30,835 nucleotides of DNA from Candidatus Pelagibacter sp. (GTDB lineage Bacteria > Pseudomonadota > Alphaproteobacteria > Pelagibacterales > Pelagibacteraceae). Below are positions 1 to 8,777 of the stretch, piece after piece. A model generated the notes under the pieces. The model searched no databases. It was not told the DNA's origin and saw nothing but the letters and a program-made list of their open reading frames with translations. Position 1 is the first letter of the stretch. The number at the start of each line of letters is the position of its first letter. The position numbers were made by a program, and so were the translations under genes. The stretch covers positions 1 through 30,835 of the forward strand of contig JAOISU010000006.1 in assembly GCA_028222445.1 (NCBI GenBank), given 5' to 3'.

Positions 1-954
1 CTTTGAATTCAATTCAGATATATTATATAATGTGTAATTATCATTATATTCAATAATATCTATTTTATTTTTTCTTGAATTATAAATTAGATTTTTTATA
101 TCCTCTTTGTTATCTAAATTAATATAGTCAACCACGTTATTAGCTTTTAAATTAAACTCTTTTATAATTTGTGAAAAATTAATATTTTTTGAAACTTGAT
201 TTTCAATGGAATCAATTTTATCAAAAAAAGCTTGATTGAATTCACTTAATCCAGTCAAATTTTTAGGATTTAGATCCACATACTCAAAATTAATGTAATC
301 TTGTACAAGCTTATCTGAGTTTTCAGTAATAAAATCATTTATCTCAATATCAGTAAATTCATCTTTTTTTTTATAAAATAAATTTAAATCAATATAATCA
401 ATCTCTAATTTACTATTTTGTTCTTTATAAAATTTATCTATTAAAAAATTAGGTGTCTTGGTGCCTCCACTAATATAAGTAAAAAGTTGTTTTTGTAATT
501 CATTATTTTTTAATTTGTTTTCAAAAGCTGGAGCAGATGAATTGTTTGTTAGTAAAAATTTTTCATATAAGGTTCTTTGAAAATTACCATCATCATCCAT
601 AAAATTTTTGTTGGATTTAATTTTTTCTGCAATGATCTGTTTGGAGACAGAAAGACTCAAATCATTTATCTCTAGATCCAATAATGTAGTTGAGACCAAT
701 GTGGACAAAAGTTCCTCAATAATACCGTTATCAATATTGTTTTTTATTACTTGATTGCTTAATCCAGATTGGTTTAAATAATCAACATAGTTTTGTGTAG
801 AAATTTTAGTACTATTAATCCTAGCAATATTATTTTGATTGCTGGTGTTAAAACCACCACCAAATCCTCCAAAGCCAAATGCAATAATAATGACAATTAT
901 TAATACTAAGCCACCAATTTTTTTCTTTGTTAGATTTTTAAAAGTACTAATCAT
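1..954 (-). CDS. ppiD: PpiD/SurA-type peptidyl-prolyl isomerase, N-terminal part (partial)
   Basis: The gene is open from an ATG at 954 to the left edge of the window (318 codons, no stop), so only the N-terminal part is present. The protein starts MISTFKNLTKKKIGG, has a hydrophobic membrane anchor at about residues 14-32 followed by a glycine-rich stretch (GFGGFGGG), then a long charged helical region typical of the SurA_N/PpiD chaperone domain. This is the layout of PpiD, an inner-membrane-anchored periplasmic foldase that helps outer-membrane and secreted proteins fold. The parvulin-type isomerase domain would lie beyond the window edge and cannot be checked. It is divergent from tpiA, a neighbourhood familiar from alphaproteobacteria, where the ppiD-like gene is often next to tpiA. 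A SurA-like protein without isomerase activity is the main alternative. Confidence 0.75.
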   Translation of the reverse strand, partial: MISTFKNLTKKKIGGLVLIIVIIIAFGFGGFGGGFNTSNQNNIARINSTKISTQNYVDYLNQSGLSNQVIKNNIDNGIIEELLSTLVSTTLLDLEINDLSLSVSKQIIAEKIKSNKNFMDDDGNFQRTLYEKFLLTNNSSAPAFENKLKNNELQKQLFTYISGGTKTPNFLIDKFYKEQNSKLEIDYIDLNLFYKKKDEFTDIEINDFITENSDKLVQDYINFEYVDLNPKNLTGLSEFNQAFFDKIDSIENQVSKNINFSQIIKEFNLKANNVVDYINLDNKEDIKNLIYNSRKNKIDIIEYNDNYTLYNISELNSK

Positions 955-1006
955 TGCTTTATATATTTATTGAACTAAAATAAATCTATAGATTAATTCT
1001 TTCATT
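955..1006. promoter_or_regulatory. Divergent promoter region between ppiD and tpiA
   Basis: These 52 bases separate two divergent starts, so they must hold the upstream signals of both genes. On the plus strand TTGAAC at 970-975 could be a -35 element, but the hexamer 17 bases on (TTAATT, 993-998) is only a fair -10 match. On the minus strand TATATA lies about 10 bases before the ppiD ATG, which would give an almost leaderless mRNA. No clear Shine-Dalgarno sequence is visible for either gene. The placement is inferred from gene orientation more than from motif strength. Confidence 0.4.
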
Positions 1007-1747
1007 ATGACAAATAAATATATGTATTTTGTAGCAAACTGGAAAATGTATGGAAGCCTATCTTCGCTAAATTCATTGAATAAAGTTATTAAATTTTCAA
1101 AATCAAAAGACATCAAGAAAGGTAGATTGATTTATTGTCCTCCATTTACTTTGATTGATGCATTTTCAAAAAAATTCAAAAATTGTCAAATAGGTATTGG
1201 TGGTCAAAATTGTCATGAAGATGATGATTATGGACCTTATACAGGCTCTATCAATTCACGTATGTTAAAGAATATTGGTGCACAATTTGTAATCATTGGT
1301 CATTCCGAAAATAGAGCTGAGGGCGAGACTGATAAAGTTATCAATGTTAAAATTAAAAGTGCCCTTAAATCAAAATTAAAAGTCATTTTTTGTATTGGTG
1401 AAACTTTAAAAGAAAAAAAACAAAAAAAAACAAAATCAACTTTATCTAAACAAATTCATTTTGGATTAAAAAATATTAAAAACAAATCAAACATATTTAT
1501 TGCTTATGAACCCATTTGGTCTATAGGAAGTGGAGTCGTTCCAACTCACAAGGATCTTTTTGAGACAATTAAGTTTATTAAGAATAAATTTAGAGATAAG
1601 CCCCAAAGAGTTTTATATGGAGGCTCTGTAAATCCTAAGAATATTATTAATCTTAAAAAAGTTAATAATCTTGATGGTTTTTTAGTTGGTGGAGCATCAC
1701 AAAATGCTAAAAAATTTATTGATATAGTTAAAAAAACGTATAGTTAA
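1007..1747 (+). CDS. tpiA: Triosephosphate isomerase
   Basis: This enzyme interconverts dihydroxyacetone phosphate and glyceraldehyde 3-phosphate in cytosolic glycolysis and gluconeogenesis. The TIM-barrel signatures are all present: substrate-binding Asn11 and Lys13 in ANWKMYG, electrophilic His99 in VIIGHSENR, the general base Glu168 in AYEPIWSIGSG (the flexible loop follows), and the phosphate-binding LYGGSV and GFLVGGAS near the C-terminus. At 246 residues it is the usual length. A second ATG five codons in (1022) would also give an intact protein; neither start has a strong ribosome binding site. It is the first gene of the plus-strand block, five bases before secG. Confidence 0.96.
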   Translation: MTNKYMYFVANWKMYGSLSSLNSLNKVIKFSKSKDIKKGRLIYCPPFTLIDAFSKKFKNCQIGIGGQNCHEDDDYGPYTGSINSRMLKNIGAQFVIIGHSENRAEGETDKVINVKIKSALKSKLKVIFCIGETLKEKKQKKTKSTLSKQIHFGLKNIKNKSNIFIAYEPIWSIGSGVVPTHKDLFETIKFIKNKFRDKPQRVLYGGSVNPKNIINLKKVNNLDGFLVGGASQNAKKFIDIVKKTYS

Positions 1748-1752
1748 ACGCA

Positions 1753-2055
1753 ATGGAAAATATTCTTCTAGTAGTAAATCTTATACTAGCTTTTATTTTG
1801 GTTCTTTTAATACTTACTCAAAAATCAGAGGGTGGAGCTTTAGGTATTGGAATGTCTCAAGATAATTTTATGCTTTCAAGATCTGCAGGTAATTTCATGA
1901 GCAAAGCAACAGCAATTGTTGCGACTCTTTTTATAGTTTGTAGCCTCTTACTTACTATTATATCTCGGGGTGAGCTAACTCCAACCTCTTCTGTACTAGA
2001 TGTAATTGAGGAAAAATCTGATGATACACCGTCGATTCCAGAAAATAACAATTAA
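1753..2055 (+). CDS. secG: Preprotein translocase subunit SecG
   Basis: SecG is the small auxiliary subunit of the SecYEG channel that exports unfolded proteins across the inner membrane. The 100-residue protein has the family layout: a first membrane helix at about residues 3-21, the conserved loop LTQKSEGGALGIG, a small-residue stretch, a second membrane helix at about 52-69, and a polar acidic tail. It sits between tpiA and pyrG, a common position for secG in proteobacteria. The start is five bases after the tpiA stop, so translation is probably coupled to tpiA. Confidence 0.93.
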   Translation: MENILLVVNLILAFILVLLILTQKSEGGALGIGMSQDNFMLSRSAGNFMSKATAIVATLFIVCSLLLTIISRGELTPTSSVLDVIEEKSDDTPSIPENNN

Positions 2056-2058
2056 GTC

Positions 2059-2087
2059 TTTTCAATTAATCAAATAATCGCTATAAG
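2059..2087 (+). promoter_or_regulatory. Possible sigma-70-type promoter for pyrG
   Basis: The 40 bases between secG and pyrG form the largest gap in the plus-strand block. They contain TTTTCA (2059-2064) and TATAAG (2082-2087) separated by 17 bases, ending eight bases before the pyrG ATG. In DNA this rich in A and T such matches arise easily by chance, so this is only a candidate for an internal promoter. Confidence 0.28.
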
Positions 2088-2095
2088 ATAATTCC

Positions 2096-3712
2096 ATGGC
2101 GCGATTTATATTTGTCACTGGCGGCGTGGTTTCCTCTCTTGGTAAAGGTCTCTCTTCTGCATCTCTTGCTTATTTATTACAATCTAGAGGCTACAAAGTT
2201 CGTTTAAGAAAATTAGACCCATATTTAAATGTAGATCCAGGAACAATGAGTCCGTTTCAACATGGGGAAGTGTTTGTAACAGATGATGGTGCTGAAACTG
2301 ATTTAGATTTAGGTCATTATGAGAGATTTTCTGGAGTAACTGCAAAGAAAACAGACAATATTACAACTGGAAAAATTTATAGCGATGTTCTTAAAAAGGA
2401 AAGAAAAGGACAGTATCTTGGAAAAACTGTTCAGGTTATTCCCCACATCACTGATAGAATTAAAGAGTTTATTAAATATGACACTACCAAAGAAGATTTT
2501 GTAATTTGCGAAATAGGAGGCATAGTAGGTGATATTGAAAGCCTTCCATTTGTAGAAGCTATAAGACAATTTTCTAACGATGTTGGAAAGAAAAATTCAT
2601 TATTTATTCATTTAACACTAGTACCTTATTTAAAAGCATCAGACGAAATTAAAACAAAACCAACTCAACACTCTGTCAAAGAATTAAGAAGTATTGGTAT
2701 TCAACCTGATATCATAATTTGCAGATCAGAAAGACCTATCCCTTTAGAACACAGAAAAAAGATATCCTTGTTCTGTAATGTTGATATTAGAAATGTAATT
2801 GAAACCGTTGATGTAAAAACAATTTATGAAGCACCAATTAGTTTTGCAAAAGAAAAATTAGATGTTCAGGTTTTAAATCATTTTAAACTTAAATCTAAAA
2901 AATCTAATAACTTAGTACCATGGAAAAAAATAACCAAAGTTACCCTAAATACAAAGAGACAAGTTGATATTGCAATTATTGGAAAATATGTTGAATTAAA
3001 AGATGCTTATAAATCTTTAGATGAAGCACTTACTCATGGAGGTATTACTAATAATCTTAAAGTTAATTTAGTAAGAATTGATTCTGAAAAACTAAAAGTT
3101 TCACAAATTAAAGATAAACTAAAAGATGTTTCAGGAATTTTAATTCCAGGAGGTTTTGGTAAAAGAGGAACAGAGGGAAAAATTGAGGCCATTAAATATG
3201 CAAGGATAAATAAAATTCCTTTTCTTGGAATTTGTTATGGCATGCAAATGGCAATTATAGAGTTTGCAAGGAATCAATTAAAGATTAAAAAAGCAACTTC
3301 TTCTGAATTTGACAAAAAAGGAGTTCACTTAATTGGCTTAATGCATGAGTGGGAAAAAAGTGGAGGAAAAGTTAAAGGCACAGATAAAGATCTTGGTGGA
3401 ACTATGAGGCTTGGTTCTTACGATGCAATTTTAAAAGAGAAATCTAAAATTAGAGATATCTATAAATCTAGATTAATCAAAGAAAGACATAGACATAGAT
3501 ACGAAGTGGATATTTCATATAAAGAAAAATTTGAGAAGAAAGGGTTAATATTTTCAGGTTTATCCCCAGATAAAAAGCTTCCAGAGATTATCGAACTCAA
3601 AAATCACCCTTGGTTTATAGGAGTTCAGTTTCATCCTGAATTTAAATCTAGACCTTTAGATCCTCATCCTTTATTCTCTTCATTTATTAGAGCTGCAAAA
3701 AAATATAAATGA
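2096..3712 (+). CDS. pyrG: CTP synthase (glutamine-hydrolysing)
   Basis: CTP synthase makes CTP from UTP, ATP and glutamine, the last step of pyrimidine nucleotide synthesis. The 538-residue protein has the full two-domain layout. The N-terminal amidoligase domain begins [20 protein letters not shown], with the P-loop-like SLGKG and a following [16 protein letters not shown]. The C-terminal class I glutamine amidotransferase domain (from about residue 290) carries the nucleophile Cys380 in LGICYGMQ and the His513/Glu515 pair in GVQFHPEF. Nothing is missing. It overlaps kdsA by four bases (ATGA), so the two are likely co-translated. Confidence 0.98.
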   Translation: MARFIFVTGGVVSSLGKGLSSASLAYLLQSRGYKVRLRKLDPYLNVDPGTMSPFQHGEVFVTDDGAETDLDLGHYERFSGVTAKKTDNITTGKIYSDVLKKERKGQYLGKTVQVIPHITDRIKEFIKYDTTKEDFVICEIGGIVGDIESLPFVEAIRQFSNDVGKKNSLFIHLTLVPYLKASDEIKTKPTQHSVKELRSIGIQPDIIICRSERPIPLEHRKKISLFCNVDIRNVIETVDVKTIYEAPISFAKEKLDVQVLNHFKLKSKKSNNLVPWKKITKVTLNTKRQVDIAIIGKYVELKDAYKSLDEALTHGGITNNLKVNLVRIDSEKLKVSQIKDKLKDVSGILIPGGFGKRGTEGKIEAIKYARINKIPFLGICYGMQMAIIEFARNQLKIKKATSSEFDKKGVHLIGLMHEWEKSGGKVKGTDKDLGGTMRLGSYDAILKEKSKIRDIYKSRLIKERHRHRYEVDISYKEKFEKKGLIFSGLSPDKKLPEIIELKNHPWFIGVQFHPEFKSRPLDPHPLFSSFIRAAKKYK

Positions 3713-4533
3713 AAAATATAAAAGTTAATTGTGGAAATATTGAAATTGCTAATAATAATAAGATTTGTATTATAGCTGGACCTTGCCAACTTGAGACAGA
3801 GCAACATGCCATGGATATGGCTGGAAAAATTAAAGAGATTACCTCTAAATTTAAGATGGGTTTTATTTATAAAACCTCTTTTGATAAAGCAAATAGAACA
3901 AGCTTAAAAGGAAAGAGAGGAGCGGGTCTTGAACAATCTTTACCAATTTTTGACAAAATTAAAAAAGAATTAGATGTACCAATTTTAACTGATATTCATA
4001 ATATTGAACAATGTTCAGTTGTTGCAAGCCATGCGGATATATTGCAAATTCCAGCTTTTTTATGCAGACAAACGGATTTGTTGGTTGCCGCAGCAAAAAC
4101 TGGAAAGATTATAAATGTTAAAAAAGGTCAATTTCTTGCACCCTGGGACATGGTTAATGTAACCAAAAAAATATCAGACTCAGGAAATGAAAATATTCTG
4201 GTAACTGAAAGAGGTGCGAGTTTTGGATACAACACACTTGTTTCTGATATGAGATCTTTACCTATAATGGCAAAAAATGGTTATCCAGTTATTTTTGATG
4301 CTACACATTCAGTGCAACAACCTGGAGGGTTAGGAGAAACTAGTGGTGGTCAAAGAGAATTTGTTGAATATCTTGCAAGGGCTGCAGTAGCAGTAGGTGT
4401 TGCTGGAGTATTTATTGAAACTCATCAAGATCCAGACAACGCACCGTCTGACGGACCTAATATGGTACCTTTAGATAAATTAGAAAATCTATTATCCCAA
4501 CTATTTGAAATTGATAATTTAATTAAAAAATAG
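3709..4533 (+). CDS. kdsA: 3-deoxy-8-phosphooctulonate synthase (KDO-8-P synthase), metal-dependent type
   Basis: KdsA condenses phosphoenolpyruvate with arabinose 5-phosphate to make KDO 8-phosphate, the precursor of the inner core sugar of lipopolysaccharide. The 274-residue TIM barrel shows IAGPCQLE near the N-terminus, [11 protein letters not shown] for PEP binding, [12 protein letters not shown], and the C-terminal [16 protein letters not shown]. Cys26 in AGPC stands where the metal-independent Escherichia coli enzyme has Asn26; a cysteine here marks the metal-dependent class (as in Aquifex). That assignment follows from family knowledge and was not tested. The presence of kdsA implies that the cell makes an LPS-type outer membrane. 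The start overlaps the pyrG stop and eno follows directly. Confidence 0.96.
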   Translation: MKNIKVNCGNIEIANNNKICIIAGPCQLETEQHAMDMAGKIKEITSKFKMGFIYKTSFDKANRTSLKGKRGAGLEQSLPIFDKIKKELDVPILTDIHNIEQCSVVASHADILQIPAFLCRQTDLLVAAAKTGKIINVKKGQFLAPWDMVNVTKKISDSGNENILVTERGASFGYNTLVSDMRSLPIMAKNGYPVIFDATHSVQQPGGLGETSGGQREFVEYLARAAVAVGVAGVFIETHQDPDNAPSDGPNMVPLDKLENLLSQLFEIDNLIKK

Positions 4534-5790
4534 ATGAGTAAGATTTTAAAGATAAGAGCTCGTCAAGTATTTGACAGTCGTGGTAATCCTACTATTGAAG
4601 CTGAAGTTTATTCTAAGAATCAAAGTGCATCAGCTATTTGTCCTTCAGGTGCCTCTACTGGAACGTATGAAGCATTTGAAAAAAGAGACAAAAATAACAA
4701 AAGATATCTTGGTAAAAGTGTTTTTAATGCAATTGATATAATTAATACTAAAATTTCTAAAAGGCTAAAAGGTATTAATATTCATGATCAAATTCGTATA
4801 GATACAATATTAATTAATCTTGATGGCACAAGACAAAAAACAAATTTAGGAGCTAACGCTATACTTGCTGTATCAATGGCTGCAAAAAAACTATCAGCAA
4901 AAATTAAAAAAATACCTTTATTTAAAACTTTTTTAGTTAAGAATAATTTTAGTTTACCTTATCCACTAATGAATATTATTAATGGTGGGGCTCATGCAAA
5001 TAATAGTTTGAGAATCCAAGAATTTATGATCAGACCAGATAAAGCCAAAAACTTTTCTGAAGCAATGAGAATTTGTTTTTTAGTAATAAGCAGTTTAAGA
5101 GAACTTATTAAAAAAAAGAAGCTATCTACATCTGTTGGCGACGAAGGTGGTTTTGCACCTATGATTGATAGCAATGAAAAAGCTTTAGACTTAATTGTAT
5201 CAGCAATAAAAGCTGCTGGCTTTAAAAATGGTAAAGATATTTCAATTTGTTTAGATGTTGCTGCTAATGAGCTATTTAAAAGTAAAAAATATTCAATTCA
5301 TTCAAAAAAATTTATTTCAGCAGATCAAACAATTAATAAATATCTAAAAATTATAAATAAATATAAGATAAAATCAATTGAAGATCCTTTTGCTGAAAAT
5401 GATTGGATTTCATGGAACAATTTAATGAAATCTACAAAGAATGTTCAAATTGTAGGTGATGATCTTTATGTTACAAATTTAGAGAGACTTAAAAAAGGTT
5501 TTTTAAATAATTCATCAAATTCAATTCTTATTAAGTTAAACCAAATTGGCACAGTTTCTGAAACACTCGAGGTTATAAAATTTGCTCAAATCATTGGCTA
5601 CAAAACAATTATATCTCATCGATCTGGAGATAGTGAAGATACTTTTATAGCCGACCTTGCTGTTGGAACCAATTCCAATCAAATTAAAACTGGTTCTCTT
5701 GCAAGATCAGAAAGAGTTGCAAAATATAATCAACTATTACGTATAGAAGAACAGCTTGGTAAAAAAGTAAAAATGAATAAGATTCATTAA
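4534..5790 (+). CDS. eno: Enolase
   Basis: Enolase converts 2-phosphoglycerate to phosphoenolpyruvate in glycolysis. The 418-residue sequence carries the N-terminal RARQVFDSRGNPTIE, the flexible loop PSGASTGTYEA, the general acid region GDEGGFAP, the metal ligands in LDVAANELF, IEDPF and GDDLYVTN, the catalytic lysine in SILIKLNQIGT, and the C-terminal signature SHRSGDSEDTFIADLAVG. Length and motif order are normal. It starts immediately after the kdsA stop and overlaps the next gene by one base (TAATG). In alphaproteobacteria the gene after eno is typically an ftsB-like gene followed by pdhA, which explains the neighbour downstream and makes the missing pdhA notable. Confidence 0.98.
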   Translation: MSKILKIRARQVFDSRGNPTIEAEVYSKNQSASAICPSGASTGTYEAFEKRDKNNKRYLGKSVFNAIDIINTKISKRLKGINIHDQIRIDTILINLDGTRQKTNLGANAILAVSMAAKKLSAKIKKIPLFKTFLVKNNFSLPYPLMNIINGGAHANNSLRIQEFMIRPDKAKNFSEAMRICFLVISSLRELIKKKKLSTSVGDEGGFAPMIDSNEKALDLIVSAIKAAGFKNGKDISICLDVAANELFKSKKYSIHSKKFISADQTINKYLKIINKYKIKSIEDPFAENDWISWNNLMKSTKNVQIVGDDLYVTNLERLKKGFLNNSSNSILIKLNQIGTVSETLEVIKFAQIIGYKTIISHRSGDSEDTFIADLAVGTNSNQIKTGSLARSERVAKYNQLLRIEEQLGKKVKMNKIH

Positions 5791-6098
5791 TGTTGAGTAA
5801 AATTAAAAAAAATTATTTTTTATTAATCTCTACTTTCTTAATACTCTATTTCTTTTTTAACTTACTTGATGGGGAAAGAGGTCTTTTTTCATACTTTAAA
5901 AAAAAAGAAATTTTATTAAATTTAACAAAAGAAGAAGCAGATTTAAGAAATAAAATTAAAGACTTAGAGTTCAAGAATTCTTTATTAAGTGAAAATCTTG
6001 ATTTAGATTACGTTGAAACACTATTACGCGAAAAGTTTTTATTTGGAAAAGAAGGTGAGACACTCTATATAATTAAAAAGAATGAAGTTTGGAATTGA
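5790..6098 (+). CDS. ftsB: FtsB/DivIC-family septum formation initiator
   Basis: This 102-residue single-pass membrane protein has an N-terminal membrane helix (about residues 10-24), then a charged linker and a coiled-coil helix (EADLRNKIKDLEFKNSLLSENLDLD) and the family's closing motif (DYVETLLREKFLFGKEGETLYII). FtsB-type proteins bridge early and late divisome components and help switch on septal peptidoglycan synthesis. The position after eno agrees with this. The protein appears nearly complete through YIIKKNE, but its last codons lie in the 60 bases that also encode the end of the truncated dnaE on the other strand, so the true C-terminus may have been altered at the joint. Confidence 0.85.
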   Translation: MLSKIKKNYFLLISTFLILYFFFNLLDGERGLFSYFKKKEILLNLTKEEADLRNKIKDLEFKNSLLSENLDLDYVETLLREKFLFGKEGETLYIIKKNEVWN

Positions 6099-8777
6099 AT
6101 TAAACAATGCTTGTCTATTCTTTTCAATATTGTCAAAAGCTCCTGCTTTAACTAACCCTTCTAATTGAAGTTTATTAATATCCTTTGGATTTACTCTATT
6201 TAAAAAATCATTAATGGATTTAAATTCACCATTTGTTAGTCTTTCTTTAACTACATTAGATATAGCATCAAACCCAACACTTTTAATACCACCCAGAGCA
6301 TAATAAAAGTTTTCTTCATCAAATTTAAAATCAGCATAACATTTATTTATATCTGGTCTTACAACATTAATATTTATTCTTTTAAGCTCCTCATAAAATT
6401 CACTTAATTTATTTTGATTTGAAATATCCATTGTCATTGACGCAGCAAAAAACTCTTTTGGATAATAAGTTTTCAAAAATGCTGTTTGATAAGAAATTAT
6501 TGCATATGCTGCAGCATGACTTTTGTTAAAACCATACTCAGCAAATGGTTCAATTTTTAAAAAAATACTTGCTGCAACGTCTTTGCTAATACCATTTTTT
6601 AGTGCACCAGCAATAAATCCTTGTTTTTGCTTTTCGAGTTCAGCTCTTTTCTTTTTACCCATTGCCCTTCTTAAAATATCAGCTTCACCTGCCGTAAAAC
6701 CTGATAATTTTTGAGCTATTTGCATTACTTGTTCTTGATAGATTATGACACCATATGTTGGTTTGAGGATGTCTTCTAAAAGAGGGTGTAAATAATCAGG
6801 TGTTTGTCTTCCATGCTTACAATCGTTATATACAGGAATATTACTCATAGGTCCTGGTCTATATAAAGCAACTAATGCAATAATATCCTCAATATGATTT
6901 GGTTTCATTTGCATTAATGCTTCACGCATTCCAGCACTCTCCACCTGAAATAAACCAACTGTATTACCCGATGAAAGTAATTCAAAAACTTTTTGATCTT
7001 CAAAATTTATGTCTTCGATATTAAAATCTTTATTTTTCTTTTTAATTAGTTTTTGAGTTCTATTAATGACTGTTAAAGTTTTAAGACCTAAAAAATCAAA
7101 TTTTATTAGACCTGCATTTTCAGCAGAATACATATCAAATTGAGTTGATGGTAATAAAAGATCTGTGGAGGCGTCTTTATATAAAGGAACTATTTCAGTT
7201 AATTTTCTATCGGCTATAACAACACCAGCAGCATGAGTTGCAACATTCCGATTTAGTCCCTCTAACTTTAGTGATAAATCAGTAAGTTTTTTAACTCGAG
7301 GATCTTCATTTACTAATTTTTGAAGTCTTGGCTCACTATTTATGCATTCAATTAAACTTTGTGGACGTGAAGGATCAAATGGTATCATCTTAGAAATGCT
7401 ATCTACAAAACCATATGGTAAACCTAAAACTCTACCAACATCTCTTATAACCATTCTTGCTTTTAATTTTCCAAAAGTAATTATATGAGCAACGCTATCT
7501 TTGTATTTTGTAGTTAAATATTCAAATACAAGATCTCTTTTTTCTTCACAAAAATCTATATCAAAGTCAGGCATAGATATTCTATCTGGATTTAAAAATC
7601 TTTCAAAAATTAGATTGAACTTTATTGGGTCAACATCAGTAATTGACAAACACCAAGCTACTAAAGAACCAGCGCCAGAACCTCTACCGGGTCCTACTGG
7701 AATATCATTTTTCTTAGCCCATTTAATATAATCAGAAACTATTAAAAAATAACTTGGATATTTCATTTCAATTATAATTCTTAATTCATGATCTAAACGA
7801 TCTTTATAAAATAAAAATTTTTCGTCATTAATGAGATTTTTTTCTTCAATTTTAAAAAATTTTAAAAACTTTTCTTTTAATCCATTTAATGAGTCCTTTT
7901 TCAATATTTCATCGGCACTTCCATCTTTTTCTGTGCTTATATTAGGAAGAACAGGTTTGGAAAACTGAGGTCTAAAACTACACCTGTAAGGTAAATTAAA
8001 ATTATTTTCTAAAGCTTCGGGTAAATCAGAAAATAGAGCACACATTTCTTCTGACGACTTAAAATAGTGTTGATCGCTATATTTAATTCTATTTTTATCA
8101 TTAAGATATGTTTTTTCACCAATGCAAGTAAGAGCATCATGGGCTTCATGCATGTCTTTGGTTAAATAAAAGACTTCATTTGATGCAATAATTGGAATTT
8201 TTAATCTAAAAGATTGTTCTAAATTAAACTTTTCAAAGGATATTTCATTTTGATCACCATGTCTTTGAATTTCTAAATAAAAATTATCTTTAAAATTTTT
8301 TAGTAAATCTTTGTAAATTTTTTGTATTTCATCAAATCTTCCTTTTTCAAATAACTTGCCAAATAAGCCATGATTTGTCCCTGATAAAAGAATAACATCA
8401 CTAATGTTATCCAGTAATTCTTTGATATCCAAATGTGGTTTTGATAAAACGTCATTTTCTAAATATGATTTTGAAGATAATTCAATAATTTTTTTGTAAC
8501 CATTTTCATTGAGGGCGATTAAGGGGAGTAAACCTGTTGTGTCTTCATATTTAAAATTAATTTGAGTTCCAATAATAGGTTGAGTGCCTACTTTAGAGAT
8601 ATTTTCAGAAAATTCTAATGCACCACATAAATTTTCGGTGTCACAAATTCCAACAGAAACTAATTTATTTTCTTTACAAAAATCTTTTAAACTCTCAATT
8701 TTGATAGCACCTTCACAAATGGAGTACTGAGTATGAACTTTGAAGTGATTAAAATGTTTATTGTTTGAATTTTGCAT
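6039..8777 (-). CDS. dnaE: DNA polymerase III alpha subunit, C-terminally truncated
   Basis: This is the replicative polymerase subunit. The 912 residues include the N-terminal PHP domain (HFKVHTQYSICEGA, residues 11-24), the palm with GPGRGSGAGS (362-371) and the catalytic aspartates Asp405 and Asp407 in PDFDIDF and Asp561 in KFDFLG, the fingers (ALYRPGPMSNIP, AMGKKKR), and the start of the helix-hairpin-helix region (LEGLVKAGAFDNI). Family members are usually near 1,150 residues. Here the reading frame stops just after NRQALFNSIPNF, so the internal clamp-binding motif, OB fold and tau-binding C-terminal domain are absent. The last residues (ILFNYIECLTFFSK) are antisense to the ftsB tail and look non-native. 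The start overlaps lolD by 20 bases. Either the gene is broken here or the assembly is chimeric. Confidence 0.93.
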   Translation of the reverse strand: MQNSNNKHFNHFKVHTQYSICEGAIKIESLKDFCKENKLVSVGICDTENLCGALEFSENISKVGTQPIIGTQINFKYEDTTGLLPLIALNENGYKKIIELSSKSYLENDVLSKPHLDIKELLDNISDVILLSGTNHGLFGKLFEKGRFDEIQKIYKDLLKNFKDNFYLEIQRHGDQNEISFEKFNLEQSFRLKIPIIASNEVFYLTKDMHEAHDALTCIGEKTYLNDKNRIKYSDQHYFKSSEEMCALFSDLPEALENNFNLPYRCSFRPQFSKPVLPNISTEKDGSADEILKKDSLNGLKEKFLKFFKIEEKNLINDEKFLFYKDRLDHELRIIIEMKYPSYFLIVSDYIKWAKKNDIPVGPGRGSGAGSLVAWCLSITDVDPIKFNLIFERFLNPDRISMPDFDIDFCEEKRDLVFEYLTTKYKDSVAHIITFGKLKARMVIRDVGRVLGLPYGFVDSISKMIPFDPSRPQSLIECINSEPRLQKLVNEDPRVKKLTDLSLKLEGLNRNVATHAAGVVIADRKLTEIVPLYKDASTDLLLPSTQFDMYSAENAGLIKFDFLGLKTLTVINRTQKLIKKKNKDFNIEDINFEDQKVFELLSSGNTVGLFQVESAGMREALMQMKPNHIEDIIALVALYRPGPMSNIPVYNDCKHGRQTPDYLHPLLEDILKPTYGVIIYQEQVMQIAQKLSGFTAGEADILRRAMGKKKRAELEKQKQGFIAGALKNGISKDVAASIFLKIEPFAEYGFNKSHAAAYAIISYQTAFLKTYYPKEFFAASMTMDISNQNKLSEFYEELKRININVVRPDINKCYADFKFDEENFYYALGGIKSVGFDAISNVVKERLTNGEFKSINDFLNRVNPKDINKLQLEGLVKAGAFDNIEKNRQALFNSIPNFILFNYIECLTFFSK

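Noticed and set aside
1857..2051. Antisense ORFs inside secG, pyrG, dnaE, proS, coaX, nuoL, nuoG and nuoB
   Set aside because: They are shadows of confidently identified genes, resemble no family and lack their own upstream signals.
6039..6098. A natural convergent overlap between two intact genes
   Set aside because: DnaE would have to be complete at 912 residues, but its sequence ends in the middle of the expected domain series, and its final residues are the antisense of a conserved ftsB tail.
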